From positions 7,006,001 to 7,070,000 of the forward strand of contig NZ_CP049838.1 in NCBI RefSeq assembly GCF_013085465.1: a stretch of DNA of 64,000 nucleotides, given 5' to 3'. A model generated the notes under the pieces. That model had not been told where the DNA came from. It saw nothing but the letters and a program-made list of their open reading frames with translations, and did no database searches. The position numbers and the translations under genes are program-made. Origin of the DNA: Streptomyces asoensis (GTDB taxonomy: Bacteria; Actinomycetota; Actinomycetes; Streptomycetales; Streptomycetaceae). Positions 25,987-35,854 of this stretch are shown here, one piece after another (positions within the stretch are counted from its first letter, which is position 1; every line of letters starts with the position of its first letter).

Positions 25987-27842
25987 CAGTGACCGCCCTG
26001 TTCCTCTGTCGGCTCCCCGTGTGCCGACTCCCCGTGCGTGGCCCATTCCAGGAGGCCTATGAACGCCCGGTTCAGCAGCGCCGAGTCCGCGGGCCGCAGC
26101 GGGCGCTGCGCCATCAGCAGCGCCTGCCCGTACAGCGACTCCGTGGCGGTGCCGATCAGCTCGGGATCGTTCAACGAACTGATCCGCCGTATCAGCGGGT
26201 TGAGATGGTTGAGCACCAGACGCGCGCGCGGCGCGCTCCCGCGCAGCGAGCCCAGAATGCCCGCCCACAGGTCGTCGGCCTGCGCCTCGGCCTGCGCGCG
26301 TGCCTGCTCGTGCCGGGCCCCCCGGTCGTCGAGATGCAGCGCGGGCACCGACAACGGGAGAAAGGCCCGCAGGACGACATCGCAGCCCAGCGGGTCGAGC
26401 TTCGCCCGCGCGGCCGCCAGGAAGCCCGCCAGCGCCAGCTCGTCGGCCGCGGCGACGGTGTCCAGGTGGGCGGTCACGGTGTCCGCGTCCAGCTCGGCGA
26501 CCACCGTCCCCGGCCGCACCGACGGCAGCGCCTCGACCAGCTCGCTGTCGTACGTGTAACCGCCGTTGACCACCCCGATGCCCTGCGCGGACGCGATGGG
26601 CGCGACCTGCCGGTACTCCTCCACGGTCCGCGTGAAGTGCACCACCGGGTGCCGCTGCGCGAACTCCTCCAGCGACAGCCGGCCGTCGGTCGTCTCGAAG
26701 GGCAGCCACGGCAGCATCGTGCGCAGCATCTCCTCGTCGTGCCGCGCCAGGGACTTCACGCCCAGGTGGTGCACCTCCAGGAAGGCCGCCAGCCGTTGCG
26801 GATCACCGGCGGCCAGGCCCGTCAGCCACGACCGGATCCTTTCGCCCAGCGCCTCCCGTACCGCCGCCAGCGTCTCGTCCTCGTACAGCGACTCCCGTGA
26901 GGCCGTCGGCCGCAGACTGTCGGTGTCCAGGACACAGCGCACGAAGAACGCCCAGTCGGGCAGCAGCTGTTCGCCCCGCTCGGTCAGCAGCATCCCCTTG
27001 AGGTGCACCCGGTGACCGGCACGCTGCGCCGGGCTGACCGCCGACGGCAGCACGTACGCCACCCCGCGGACCCCCGCCACCGGCAGGTCCAGCTCGACCG
27101 AGTCCAACGGCGTGAACCCGAACAGCTCGTGACAGTGCCGGGCCAGCGCCACCCGCCGGTTGGCGGGGGAGGCGTAGGACCGGTTCCAGGGCGCCGGCAG
27201 ATCGGTGACCGCCTCGTCGCCGACCCGGACGTCGTACGGCAGCAGCGACCCGAAGTCCCGGGCCAGCGCCAGCACCCGCGGCTCCGTGAGCCACTCGCCG
27301 GCACCGGCCCGCGCCACCAGATGCACGGTGGTGCCCGGCTCGGGGCGCTCCTCGTGGGGCAGCGTCCGCACCGTGTAGGAGCCGTCGTCGCGCGCCGTCC
27401 ACTCCACGGGCGGCGCGTCCGGCGTGCGGGCGCTGCGGCTGACCACGCGGATCCGTTCGGCCACCACGAAACAGGCCAGCAGCCCGATGCCGAACTGCCC
27501 GAGGAAGTCCGAACGGACCTCCTGGAGCCCCTCGGCGCGCTTGGAGCTGCGCCCGATCGTCGCCAGCAGGTCGTGCACGTCGGCCTCGGTGAGCCCGACG
27601 CCGGAGTCCTCCACCCGCAGGCCGCCGTCCGCCGCGAACAGCCGCACGCGCGCCGGGGCGTCGGGCTCCTCGGCCCGCCGGGCGGTGATCGCGTCCACGG
27701 CGTTCTGAAGCAGTTCGCGCAGGTAGACCTTGGGACTGGAATAGAGGTGATGGGACAGCAGGTCCACCAGACCACGCAGGTCGACCTGGAACGTGTGAGG
27801 CTGCTGGGATGCCTGGGATGACTGTGAGGTCTGGGAGTCCAT
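25986..27842 (-). CDS. HSP90-family (HtpG-like) ATPase
   Basis: A 618-aa protein with the N-terminal GHKL/Bergerat ATP site intact: LRELLQNAVDAI near residues 41-52 (catalytic Glu43, Mg-binding Asn47), VEDSGVGLTEADV near 77-89, and FLGQFGIGLLACF near 113-125. The middle domain is recognisable; the C-terminal third is divergent from HtpG, so dimerisation is uncertain. The ATG at 27842 gives a Gln/Ser-rich lead of about 15 residues before the conserved domain. It is the first gene of a two-gene unit with a large TPR protein, an unusual bacterial pairing that recalls eukaryotic Hsp90-TPR co-chaperones. It is divergent from recG. Confidence 0.9.
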   Translation of the reverse strand: MDSQTSQSSQASQQPHTFQVDLRGLVDLLSHHLYSSPKVYLRELLQNAVDAITARRAEEPDAPARVRLFAADGGLRVEDSGVGLTEADVHDLLATIGRSSKRAEGLQEVRSDFLGQFGIGLLACFVVAERIRVVSRSARTPDAPPVEWTARDDGSYTVRTLPHEERPEPGTTVHLVARAGAGEWLTEPRVLALARDFGSLLPYDVRVGDEAVTDLPAPWNRSYASPANRRVALARHCHELFGFTPLDSVELDLPVAGVRGVAYVLPSAVSPAQRAGHRVHLKGMLLTERGEQLLPDWAFFVRCVLDTDSLRPTASRESLYEDETLAAVREALGERIRSWLTGLAAGDPQRLAAFLEVHHLGVKSLARHDEEMLRTMLPWLPFETTDGRLSLEEFAQRHPVVHFTRTVEEYRQVAPIASAQGIGVVNGGYTYDSELVEALPSVRPGTVVAELDADTVTAHLDTVAAADELALAGFLAAARAKLDPLGCDVVLRAFLPLSVPALHLDDRGARHEQARAQAEAQADDLWAGILGSLRGSAPRARLVLNHLNPLIRRISSLNDPELIGTATESLYGQALLMAQRPLRPADSALLNRAFIGLLEWATHGESAHGEPTEEQGGH

Positions 27843-28009
27843 CGCTGCTGCGCCGCGGGCTGGGGGAGGAGCACGGCGCGGGGTCGGGCGGTCCCGGTGG
27901 GGCGGTGACCGCGGATGATGGCCGGAGCGCGTCATCCTAGAGCCCGAACGAGCCGCCTGACCAGGGGTTTCGGGACACATATACGGCAATGTCAGTGGTG
28001 TGGTGTGCA

Positions 28010-30244
28010 ATGGATCTCGTGCCCGCACTGAAAGAACCACTGGAACAGCCACTGAAGTCAGTGCTCGGCCCCGCCACCGCGAAGGTGATGGCCGAGCACC
28101 TCGGCCTGCACACCGTCGGCGACCTCCTGCACCACTACCCCCGCAGATACGAGGAGCGCGGCCAGCTCACCCACCTCGCCGACCTCCCCATGGACGAGCA
28201 CGTCACCGTGGTCGCCCAGGTCGCCGACGCCCGTCTGCACAGCTTCGCCTCGGCCAAGGCCCCCCGGGGCAAGGGGCAGCGCCTGGAGGTGACCATCACC
28301 GACGGCAGCGGCCGGCTCCAGCTGGTCTTCTTCGGCAGCGGCGTCCACAAACCCCACAAGGAGCTCCTGCCGGGCACGCGCGCGATGTTCTCGGGCAAGG
28401 TCTCGGTCTTCAACCGCCGCCTCCAGCTGGCCCATCCGGCCTACGAACTGCTGCGGGCCGACACCGACGAGTCGGTGGAGACCTGGGCCGGCGCCCTCAT
28501 CCCGCTCTACCCCGCCACCGCGAAACTGGAGTCCTGGAAGATCGGCAAGGCGATCCAGACCGTCCTGCCCACCGCGCAGGAGGCACTCGACCCCCTCCCG
28601 GACTCGCTGCGTGACGGCCGCGGCCTGGTCTCCCTCCCCGAGGCCCTCCTGAAGATCCACCGCCCCCACACCAAGGCGGACATCGCCGACGCCCGCGCCC
28701 GGCTGAAGTGGGACGAGGCGTTCGTCCTCCAGGTCGCCCTCGCCCGCCGCCGCCACGCCGACGCCCAACTCCCGGCCGTCCCCCGCGTACCGGCCGCCGA
28801 CGGCCTGCTGACCTCCTTCGACGCCCGTCTCCCCTTCACCCTCACCGAAGGCCAGCAGAAGGTCTCGAAGGAGATCTTCGACGACCTGGCGACGGACCAT
28901 CCGATGCACCGGCTGCTCCAGGGAGAGGTGGGTTCGGGCAAGACCTTGGTCGCCCTCCGCGCCATGCTCGCCGTGGTCGACGCCGGCGGGCAGGCCGCCA
29001 TGCTCGCCCCCACCGAGGTCCTCGCCCAGCAGCACCACCGCTCCGTCGTCGAGATGATGGGCGAGCTGGCCGAGGGCGGGATGCTGGGCGGGTCCGAGCG
29101 GGCCACCAAGGTCGTGGTGCTGACCGGGTCCATGGGCACGGCCGCCCGCAGGCAGGCACTGCTCGACCTCGTCACCGGAGAGGCCGGCATCGTGATCGGC
29201 ACGCACGCGCTGATCGAGGACAAGGTCCGCTTCCACGACCTCGGGCTGGTAGTCGTCGACGAACAGCACCGCTTCGGAGTCGAACAACGCGACGCTCTGC
29301 GCAGCAAGGGCAAGCAGCCCCCGCACCTGCTCGTCATGACGGCCACGCCGATCCCGCGCACCGTCGCCATGACCGTCTTCGGCGATCTGGAGACGTCCGT
29401 CCTCGACCAGCTCCCGGCCGGCCGCTCGCCCATCGCCAGCCATGTCGTCCCGGCCGCCGACAAGCCGCACTTCCTGGCCCGCGCCTGGGAACGGGTCCGC
29501 GAGGAGGTCGGCAACGGCCATCAGGCGTACGTCGTCTGCCCGCGCATCGGCGACGACGCCGACGAGGCGGCCGACGCGAAGAAGGCCGGCAGGACCAAGA
29601 AGAAGTCCCCCGAGGACGAGGCGGAGAAGCGGCCGCCGCTCGCCGTCCTGGACATCGCAGAGCAGCTCGCCAAGGGCCCCCTGCACGGCCTCGGGGTCGA
29701 GGTCCTGCACGGCCGCATGCCCCCCGACGACAAGGACGCGGTCATGCGCCGCTTCGCCGCGGGCGACACCGACGTCCTGGTCGCCACGACCGTCATCGAG
29801 GTCGGCGTCAACGTCCCGAACGCCACCGCGATGGTGATCATGGACGCCGATCGCTTCGGCGTCTCCCAGCTGCACCAGCTGCGCGGTCGCGTCGGCCGGG
29901 GCTCGGCGCCCGGTCTGTGCCTCCTGGTCTCCGAGATGCCGGAGGCGAGCGCGGCCCGCCGGCGCCTCGACGCCGTCGCCGCCACCCTCGACGGCTTCGA
30001 ACTCTCCCGGATCGACCTCGAACAGCGCCGCGAGGGCGACGTCCTGGGCCAGGCCCAGTCCGGCGCCCGCTCCAGCCTGCGCGTACTCGCGGTCATCGAG
30101 GACGAGGAGGTCATCGCGGAGGCGCGCGAGGAGGCGGCCCGGCTGGTCGCCGCCGACCCCGAGCTGGAGACCCTGCCCGGCCTGCGCACGGCCCTGGACG
30201 CCCTCCTCGACGAAGAGCGGGAGCAGTACCTGGACAAGGGCTGA
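28010..30244 (+). CDS. recG: ATP-dependent DNA helicase RecG
   Basis: A 744-aa helicase that reverses stalled forks and processes Holliday junctions. The N-terminal wedge/OB domain covers about residues 10-250. Helicase domain 1 has Walker A GEVGSGKT and the DExH-type box VVDEQH, and domain 2 has the QLRGRVGRG motif. The ATG at 28010 (MDLVPALKEP) is preferred over a start 21 bp upstream. An insertion of lysine-rich sequence near residues 515-545 (DAKKAGRTKKKSPED) looks like a flexible loop. A terminator-like hairpin follows. Confidence 0.96.
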   Translation: MDLVPALKEPLEQPLKSVLGPATAKVMAEHLGLHTVGDLLHHYPRRYEERGQLTHLADLPMDEHVTVVAQVADARLHSFASAKAPRGKGQRLEVTITDGSGRLQLVFFGSGVHKPHKELLPGTRAMFSGKVSVFNRRLQLAHPAYELLRADTDESVETWAGALIPLYPATAKLESWKIGKAIQTVLPTAQEALDPLPDSLRDGRGLVSLPEALLKIHRPHTKADIADARARLKWDEAFVLQVALARRRHADAQLPAVPRVPAADGLLTSFDARLPFTLTEGQQKVSKEIFDDLATDHPMHRLLQGEVGSGKTLVALRAMLAVVDAGGQAAMLAPTEVLAQQHHRSVVEMMGELAEGGMLGGSERATKVVVLTGSMGTAARRQALLDLVTGEAGIVIGTHALIEDKVRFHDLGLVVVDEQHRFGVEQRDALRSKGKQPPHLLVMTATPIPRTVAMTVFGDLETSVLDQLPAGRSPIASHVVPAADKPHFLARAWERVREEVGNGHQAYVVCPRIGDDADEAADAKKAGRTKKKSPEDEAEKRPPLAVLDIAEQLAKGPLHGLGVEVLHGRMPPDDKDAVMRRFAAGDTDVLVATTVIEVGVNVPNATAMVIMDADRFGVSQLHQLRGRVGRGSAPGLCLLVSEMPEASAARRRLDAVAATLDGFELSRIDLEQRREGDVLGQAQSGARSSLRVLAVIEDEEVIAEAREEAARLVAADPELETLPGLRTALDALLDEEREQYLDKG

Positions 30245-30248
30245 GGGA

Positions 30249-30272
30249 GGCCGCCCCGGACGCGGGGCGGCC
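30249..30272. terminator. Hairpin after recG
   Basis: A perfect 9-bp stem, GGCCGCCCC with GGGGCGGCC, and a 6-nt loop start 5 bases past the recG stop. Confidence 0.6.
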
Positions 30273-30397
30273 CCGGTGCGCGGCTCCGCCGCCGGGGTGC
30301 GGCGACCCACGGCCCGCGGCCGCTCCCGCCGGAGCGCACCCGCGCACCTCCGCCTGCCAGACTGGACGGGTACCCGCCCCCGAACAAGGACCCCGAG

Positions 30398-30982
30398 ATG
30401 ACCCGCGTGATCGCCGGCGCAGCCGGTGGACGTCGCCTGGCGGTCCCGCCAGGCACCGGCACCCGCCCCACCTCCGACCGCGCACGCGAGGGTCTCTTCT
30501 CCACCTGGCAGTCCCTGCTGGGCGGCCCCCTCGGCGGCGAACGCGTCCTCGACCTGTACGCGGGCTCCGGCGCCGTGGGCCTGGAGGCCCTCTCCCGGGG
30601 CGCGGGCCACACCCTCCTCGTCGAGGCCGACGCCCGGGCGGCCCGCACCGTCCGGGAGAACGTGAAGGCTCTCGGCCTGCCCGGCGCCGAGGTCAGGGCC
30701 GGCAAGGCCCAGCAGATCATCCAGACACCGCCGGCGGACCCGTACGACCTCGTCTTCCTCGATCCCCCGTACGCCGTCTCGAACGACGATCTTCGGGAGA
30801 TTCTGCTCACACTCCGCTCGGGGGGCTGGCTCGCGGCCGATGCTCTCGTCACCGTGGAGCGCAGCACCAGAGGCGGGGAGTTCCCCTGGCCGGACGGCTT
30901 CGAGGCACTTCGGGCCCGTCGCTACGGCGAGGGAACGTTTTGGTACGGTCGCGCCGCCTCTACGTGCGAAGACGCACGATGA
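30398..30982 (+). CDS. rsmD: 16S rRNA (guanine966-N2)-methyltransferase
   Basis: A 194-aa Rossmann-fold SAM methyltransferase modifying 16S rRNA near the decoding region. Signature segments are RVIAGAAGGRRL at the N-terminus, the SAM loop VLDLYAGSGAVGLEALSRGA near residues 49-68, and the catalytic FLDPPYAV near 122-129. The stop lies just before coaD; the pair rsmD-coaD is a common bacterial arrangement. Confidence 0.94.
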   Translation: MTRVIAGAAGGRRLAVPPGTGTRPTSDRAREGLFSTWQSLLGGPLGGERVLDLYAGSGAVGLEALSRGAGHTLLVEADARAARTVRENVKALGLPGAEVRAGKAQQIIQTPPADPYDLVFLDPPYAVSNDDLREILLTLRSGGWLAADALVTVERSTRGGEFPWPDGFEALRARRYGEGTFWYGRAASTCEDAR

Positions 30983-31008
30983 CCGGACTGGAGAGCGAGG
31001 GACCACAA

Positions 31009-31488
31009 GTGCGCCGTGCCGTCTGTCCCGGGTCGTTCGACCCGATCACCAACGGACACCTCGACATCATTTCCCGCGCTTCTCGTCTGTACGACGAGGT
31101 CTATGTCGCGGTCATGATCAACAAGGCCAAGAAGGGCCTGTTCGAGATCGACGAGCGGATCGACCTGATCCGCCAGGTCACCGCCGAGTACGGCAACGTC
31201 CGGGTCGAGGCCTTCCACGGCCTCCTCGTCGACTTCTGCAAGCAGCGCGACATCCCGGCCATCGTCAAGGGCCTGCGGGCGGTCAGCGACTTCGACTACG
31301 AGCTCCAGATGGCCCAGATGAACAACGGCCTGTCGGGCGTCGAGACGCTGTTCGTGCCCACCAACCCCACGTACAGCTTCCTCTCCTCCTCCCTGGTCAA
31401 GGAGGTCGCCACCTGGGGTGGCGACGTCTCCCACCTGGTGCCGCCGCTGGTCCTGGAAGCACTGGGCGAACGGCTCAGGAAGGACTGA
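31009..31488 (+). CDS. coaD: Phosphopantetheine adenylyltransferase
   Basis: A 159-aa enzyme for the fourth step of coenzyme A synthesis, joining AMP from ATP to 4'-phosphopantetheine. The nucleotidyltransferase signature GSFDPITNGHLDII is near residues 8-21 and the second motif SSSLVKEVA near 127-135. The GTG at 31009 with GAGGG upstream gives the typical N-terminus MRRAVCPGS; an ATG at 30979 overlapping the rsmD stop is the alternative. It is coupled to rsmD. Confidence 0.96.
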   Translation: MRRAVCPGSFDPITNGHLDIISRASRLYDEVYVAVMINKAKKGLFEIDERIDLIRQVTAEYGNVRVEAFHGLLVDFCKQRDIPAIVKGLRAVSDFDYELQMAQMNNGLSGVETLFVPTNPTYSFLSSSLVKEVATWGGDVSHLVPPLVLEALGERLRKD

Positions 31489-31598
31489 CCCCGGGACCGG
31501 TCCGCTGACGGCTCGTCACCCGGTGTCCGGCGGACACCTCATGGCCGTACAGTCGTCCCGTCCGTCTCCAACACAGCGCAGAGAGTGGCGAGCAACCG

Positions 31599-32660
31599 GT
31601 GGACGTGCAGAAGAAGCTCGACGAGATCGTCACGGCGGTCTCCAGTGCCCGGTCGATGCCGATGTCGGCCTCGTGCGTGGTCAACCGCGCGGACCTGCTC
31701 GCCCTGCTGGAAGAGGTGCGCGCGGCCCTTCCCGACTCCCTCGCCCAGGCCGAGGAGCTGATCGGCGGCCGTGAGCAGATGGTGGAGCAGGCCCGCCAGG
31801 AGGCCGAGCGGATCATCTCCACCGCGCACGCCGAGCGCGGCTCCCTGATCTCCGACACCGAGATCGCCCGCCGCTCCCGGTCCGAGGCGGACCGCATCCT
31901 CGACGAGGCCCGCAAGGAGGCCGAGGAGGTCCGCGCCGAGGCCGACGACTACGTCGACTCCAAGCTCGCGAACTTCGAGGTCGTCCTCACCAAGACGCTC
32001 GGTTCCGTCGGCCGCGGCCGCGAGAAGCTCCTCGGCACCGGACCCGGCACCGACGAGAACGGCTACGAGGACGAGGACGCCCCCGAGCGCAGCCACGACC
32101 CCGAGACCCTGCGCCGCGACGCCGACGCCTACGTCGACACCAAGCTGGGCGCCTTCGAGGCGGTCCTCGCCAAGACCCTGGACGCGGTCGGCCGCGGCCG
32201 CCAGAAGCTGCACGGCCGTATCGCCTCGGACGACCTCGGCGCCCTCTCCGACGACGCCACGACGTTCCAGCACTCCTCCGACGCCGACTACCTCGCCGAC
32301 CTGACCGCCCTCGCGGAGCAGGACGCCGCGGCGGCGCAGCCCGTCCAGCAGTCGTACGACCAGCAGGAACCGCAGCCGGCGTACGGCTACCAGCAGCAGG
32401 CGGACCCCTACGGCGGCTACCAGCAGCAACCGCAGCAGGGCTACGGCCAGCAGGACGCGTACGGCTACCAGCAGCAGGCCGACCCGTACGCGTACCAGGG
32501 CTACGACACCCAGCAGGCCCCCTACGACCCGAACCAGGCCGTGCAGCAGCCCCAGCAGCAGGTCCAGCAGGGATACGCCCTCGACGAGACCAGCCTCTTC
32601 GACACCGGCATGATCAGTGCCGAGCAGCTGCGCGCCTACGAGCAGGAACGCGGCCTGTAG
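31599..32660 (+). CDS. DivIVA-like / cell division initiation coiled-coil protein with Q/Y-rich tail
   Basis: A 353-aa cytoplasmic protein. Residues 1-200 are charged and helical, with a long coiled coil in the middle (EQMVEQARQEAERII, DRILDEARKEAEEVRAEAD). Two related blocks follow, each reading (A/D)YVD(S/T)KL..FE.VL.KTL..VGRGR.KL, an internal duplication near residues 110-135 and 174-200. The last 120 residues are a Gln/Tyr/Pro-rich low-complexity tail with repeated YQQQ-type units. Homologues are annotated as cell-division initiation or ATP synthase B-like proteins; the function is not established. It starts a probable transcription unit with DUF177 and rpmF. Confidence 0.82.
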   Translation: MDVQKKLDEIVTAVSSARSMPMSASCVVNRADLLALLEEVRAALPDSLAQAEELIGGREQMVEQARQEAERIISTAHAERGSLISDTEIARRSRSEADRILDEARKEAEEVRAEADDYVDSKLANFEVVLTKTLGSVGRGREKLLGTGPGTDENGYEDEDAPERSHDPETLRRDADAYVDTKLGAFEAVLAKTLDAVGRGRQKLHGRIASDDLGALSDDATTFQHSSDADYLADLTALAEQDAAAAQPVQQSYDQQEPQPAYGYQQQADPYGGYQQQPQQGYGQQDAYGYQQQADPYAYQGYDTQQAPYDPNQAVQQPQQQVQQGYALDETSLFDTGMISAEQLRAYEQERGL

Positions 32661-32824
32661 CACCGGGTGCAGCACCGGGTCGGTCCGGGAAAAGGCCCCG
32701 GATTGGGCTGTGGGCGAATGCTCCAGTATCCTGGCTCTTCGGTCGCGTGTACGTCCGCGATCACAGCTGCCCGCAACACCGTAGTAGGGCAGCGTCCCCC
32801 GAGCTCAGAAGATCGAAAGCAGGA

Positions 32825-33478
32825 ATGGCCCTGAACGCCCGCCTCGACCACCGCAAGCCTCTCGTGTTCGACACGCACGAGCTGGGGCGGCGTCCTGGTG
32901 CGCTACAGCGCCTGACCCGCGAGTTCGACGCTCCCCAGGATCTCGGGATCCAGGGAGTGATCGGAGTGCCGGAAGGCGCCCCGGTGGAGCTCGAGCTCCG
33001 ACTCGAGTCGGTCATGGAAGGTGTGCTCGTCACAGGCACCGCCCGTGCACAGGCCGAGGGGGAGTGCGTAAGGTGTCTGGAGCCGCTGGAGCTGGAGCTC
33101 GAAGCGGACTTCCAGGAGATGTTCTCGTACCCTGACGCCGACGACCGGGGCCGCCCCAAAGCGGAGCCGGTCGACGACGCCGAGGAAGACGAGGACAGGC
33201 TCTTCATCGAGGACGGCTTGTTCGACCTCGAACCCGTGCTGCGTGATGCGGTGGTGCTCGCACTGCCGATGCAGCCGGTGTGCCAGGACGACTGTCTGGG
33301 CCTGTGCTCCGAGTGCGGAGCGCGGCTCACGGACGACCCGGACCACCACCACGACGCCACCGACATCCGTTGGGCGGCATTGCAGGGACTCGCCGGTTCA
33401 CTCGAAGACGGCGAGAAGGACGAGATGAGTGGCGAAGCGCCTCGATCGGCGCGCGCCAACGAGAAGCAGGAGAAGTAG
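32825..33478 (+). CDS. DUF177 (YceD) family protein
   Basis: A 217-aa YceD-type protein, the usual partner upstream of rpmF. Conserved cysteines in CVRCLE and [13 protein letters not shown] could bind zinc. In plants and E. coli YceD homologues are linked to 23S rRNA or ribosome assembly, and the fixed position next to L32 supports a ribosome-related role. The ATG at 32825 fits the conserved start [13 protein letters not shown]. It ends 2 bp before the rpmF start codon. Confidence 0.9.
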   Translation: MALNARLDHRKPLVFDTHELGRRPGALQRLTREFDAPQDLGIQGVIGVPEGAPVELELRLESVMEGVLVTGTARAQAEGECVRCLEPLELELEADFQEMFSYPDADDRGRPKAEPVDDAEEDEDRLFIEDGLFDLEPVLRDAVVLALPMQPVCQDDCLGLCSECGARLTDDPDHHHDATDIRWAALQGLAGSLEDGEKDEMSGEAPRSARANEKQEK

Positions 33479-33480
33479 CC

Positions 33481-33654
33481 GTGGCTGTTCCGAAGCGGAA
33501 GATGTCGCGCAGCAACACGCGCCACCGCCGGTCGCAGTGGAAGGCTGCGGTCCCCACCCTGGTTGCGTGCGAGCGCTGCCACGAGCCCAAGCTGCAGCAC
33601 ATCGCGTGCCCGTCTTGCGGCACCTACAACAAGCGCCAGGTCCTCGAGGTCTGA
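33481..33654 (+). CDS. rpmF: 50S ribosomal protein L32
   Basis: A 57-aa large-subunit protein with the L32 signature [19 protein letters not shown] and a zinc ribbon (CERC and CPSC). The GTG at 33481 lies two bases after the DUF177 stop, so translation is likely coupled. It is followed after 19 bp by rnc. Confidence 0.96.
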   Translation: MAVPKRKMSRSNTRHRRSQWKAAVPTLVACERCHEPKLQHIACPSCGTYNKRQVLEV

Positions 33655-33673
33655 GCGGCTGGTGAGAGGCTCC

Positions 33674-34498
33674 ATGTCTGACGCCAAGGCGGACACGACC
33701 GCCAAGAAAAAGGCGGAGAACACGGCCTCGTCCCACACGCTTCTGGAAGGGCGGCTCGGCTATCAGCTCGAGTCCGCCCTTCTGGTGCGTGCGCTGACCC
33801 ACCGTTCCTTCGCATACGAGAACGGCGGTCTGCCGACGAACGAGCGGCTGGAGTTCCTCGGGGACTCCGTGCTCGGCCTCGTCGTCACGGACACGCTGTA
33901 CCGCACCCACCCCGACCTGCCCGAAGGCCAGCTGGCCAAGTTGCGGGCCGCGGTGGTCAACTCGCGTGCGCTGGCGGAGGTCGGTCGTGGCCTCGACCTG
34001 GGTTCCTTCATCCGGCTCGGCCGGGGTGAAGAGGGCACGGGCGGCCGGGACAAGGCGTCCATCCTCGCCGACACCCTCGAAGCGGTGATCGGTGCGGTCT
34101 ATCTCGATCAGGGCCTCGACGCGGCCTCCGAACTGGTGCACCGCCTGTTCGACCCGCTGATCGAGAAGTCCTCGAACCTCGGTGCCGGCCTGGACTGGAA
34201 GACCAGTCTCCAGGAGCTCACCGCGACCGAAGGCCTCGGTGTCCCCGAGTACCTGGTCACGGAGACCGGCCCCGACCACGAGAAGACCTTCACTGCTGCT
34301 GCCCGCGTCGGAGGCGTCTCGTACGGCACCGGCACCGGCCGCAGCAAGAAGGAGGCGGAGCAGCAGGCCGCCGAGTCCGCATGGCGGTCCATCCGGGCCG
34401 CGGCGGACGAGCGTGCCAAGGCGGCGAAAGCCGTCGAGGTCGTCGAGGCCGTCCAGGCCGCCGACGGCAGCCCGGACCCTGAGTCCGCCTCCGCCTGA
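33674..34498 (+). CDS. rnc: Ribonuclease III
   Basis: A 274-aa double-strand-specific endonuclease for rRNA and mRNA processing. The catalytic signature [13 protein letters not shown] sits near residues 55-67 in the RNase III domain (about 25-160), followed by a double-stranded RNA-binding domain (about 175-245) and a short Ala-rich tail. The orthologue in S. coelicolor is AbsB, a global regulator of antibiotic production, so this gene may influence secondary metabolism. It lies in the conserved rpmF-rnc-mutM order. Confidence 0.96.
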   Translation: MSDAKADTTAKKKAENTASSHTLLEGRLGYQLESALLVRALTHRSFAYENGGLPTNERLEFLGDSVLGLVVTDTLYRTHPDLPEGQLAKLRAAVVNSRALAEVGRGLDLGSFIRLGRGEEGTGGRDKASILADTLEAVIGAVYLDQGLDAASELVHRLFDPLIEKSSNLGAGLDWKTSLQELTATEGLGVPEYLVTETGPDHEKTFTAAARVGGVSYGTGTGRSKKEAEQQAAESAWRSIRAAADERAKAAKAVEVVEAVQAADGSPDPESASA

Positions 34499-34580
34499 CA
34501 AACAGCAGAAAAGTAGAACAGCAGTACGAGACGAGCGCCCGCCCCCCGTTGGGAGGCGGGCGCTCCGTACGGGGGATCCC

Positions 34581-35441
34581 ATGCCCGAGTTGCCCGAGGT
34601 CGAGGTCGTCCGGCGCGGTCTGGAGCGGTGGGTCGCCCATCGCACGGTCGCCGAGGCCGAGGTGCTGCATCCGCGTGCCGTACGCCGTCATATCGCCGGC
34701 TCCGACGACTTCGCGCACCGGCTCAAGGGCCACCGCATCGGCACCCCCGGTCGCCGGGGCAAGTATCTGTGGCTGCCGCTGACGGACACGCACCAGGCGG
34801 TCCTCGCCCACCTCGGTATGAGCGGACAGCTCCTGGTCCAGCCGCACGAGGCCCCCGACGAGAAGCATCTGCGCGTCCGGGTGCGCTTCGCGGACGCGGT
34901 GAACACCGAACTGCGCTTCGTCGACCAGCGCACTTTCGGCGGGCTGTCGCTGCACGACACCACCTCCGACGGCCTTCCGGACGTCATCGCGCACATCGCC
35001 CGTGACCCCCTCGACCCGCTGTTCGACGACGAGGCGTTCCATCAGGCCCTGCGGCGCAAGCGCACCACCATCAAGCGCGCCCTGCTCGACCAGTCGCTGA
35101 TCAGCGGGGTCGGCAACATCTACGCGGACGAGGCGCTGTGGCGCGCCCGTCTGCACTACGACCGTCCGACCGCGAACTTCACGCGCCCCCGCACGCTCGA
35201 ACTCCTGGGCCATGTCCGCGACGTGATGAACGCGGCCCTGGCCGTGGGCGGCACCAGTTTCGACAGCCTGTACGTCAACGTCAACGGCGAGTCGGGCTAC
35301 TTCGACCGGTCCCTGGACGCGTACGGCCGCGAGGGCCTGCCGTGCAGGCGGTGTGCCACGCCGATGGTCCGGCGCCCGTGGATGAACCGGTCCAGCTACT
35401 TCTGCCCGAAGTGTCAGAAGGTGCCGCGCGTCCCGTCGTAG
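34581..35441 (+). CDS. mutM: Formamidopyrimidine-DNA glycosylase
   Basis: A 286-aa base-excision repair enzyme removing 8-oxoguanine and ring-opened purines. The catalytic N-terminus PELPEVE (Pro2 nucleophile, Glu3) is intact, the conserved Lys lies in the LGMSGQL region, and the C-terminal zinc finger has CRRC and CPKC. Its last 28 bp overlap the convergent HxlR gene. Confidence 0.96.
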   Translation: MPELPEVEVVRRGLERWVAHRTVAEAEVLHPRAVRRHIAGSDDFAHRLKGHRIGTPGRRGKYLWLPLTDTHQAVLAHLGMSGQLLVQPHEAPDEKHLRVRVRFADAVNTELRFVDQRTFGGLSLHDTTSDGLPDVIAHIARDPLDPLFDDEAFHQALRRKRTTIKRALLDQSLISGVGNIYADEALWRARLHYDRPTANFTRPRTLELLGHVRDVMNAALAVGGTSFDSLYVNVNGESGYFDRSLDAYGREGLPCRRCATPMVRRPWMNRSSYFCPKCQKVPRVPS

Positions 35442-35815
35442 CGTTCGCGGGCGGCCAGTACGTCGCCCATGCGCCCCTCCACGCAGTGGATGAGGGACAG
35501 CAGCCGCTCGGCCACCTCGCGGCCCAGCGGCGTCAGTTCGTAGTCCACCCGGGGTGGGTTGGTCGGCTGGGCCTCACGGTGCACCAGGCCGTCGCGCTCC
35601 AGCGCGTGCAGCGTCTGGGACAGCATCTTCTCGCTGACGCCGTCGACCCGGCGGCGCAACTCGTTGAAGCGCAGCGAACCCTCGTACAACGCCCCGAGCG
35701 TGAGTCCGCCCCAGCGGCCCGTGACGTGCTCCAGCGTGCCGCGCGAGGGGCAGGCCTTGGCGAACACGTTGAACGGGAGGTCCTGGTCCTCCGCGCGCTC
35801 CTGGGTGATGTCCAT
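35414..35815 (-). CDS. HxlR family transcriptional regulator
   Basis: A 133-aa winged helix protein with the HxlR pattern: [20 protein letters not shown] as recognition region and [19 protein letters not shown] as wing. A cysteine at about residue 22 (AKACPSRG) is at the position used for redox or electrophile sensing in related YodB/HypR-type proteins. It is divergent from a WrbA-like flavodoxin gene and a palindrome lies between them, so it probably represses that quinone reductase until oxidative or quinone stress. Confidence 0.9.
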   Translation of the reverse strand: MDITQERAEDQDLPFNVFAKACPSRGTLEHVTGRWGGLTLGALYEGSLRFNELRRRVDGVSEKMLSQTLHALERDGLVHREAQPTNPPRVDYELTPLGREVAERLLSLIHCVEGRMGDVLAARERYDGTRGTF

Positions 35816-35854
35816 GCGAAAAGCGTACTCGAAGGCAGCGCTAGCTGACAGATT

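Noticed and set aside
28058..31006. A 982-codon minus-strand frame antisense to recG, rsmD and coaD
   Set aside because: It lies wholly opposite genes with clear motifs; high-GC third positions keep antisense frames open. Its composition (Gly/Leu/Val/Arg/Asp rich) shows no domain.
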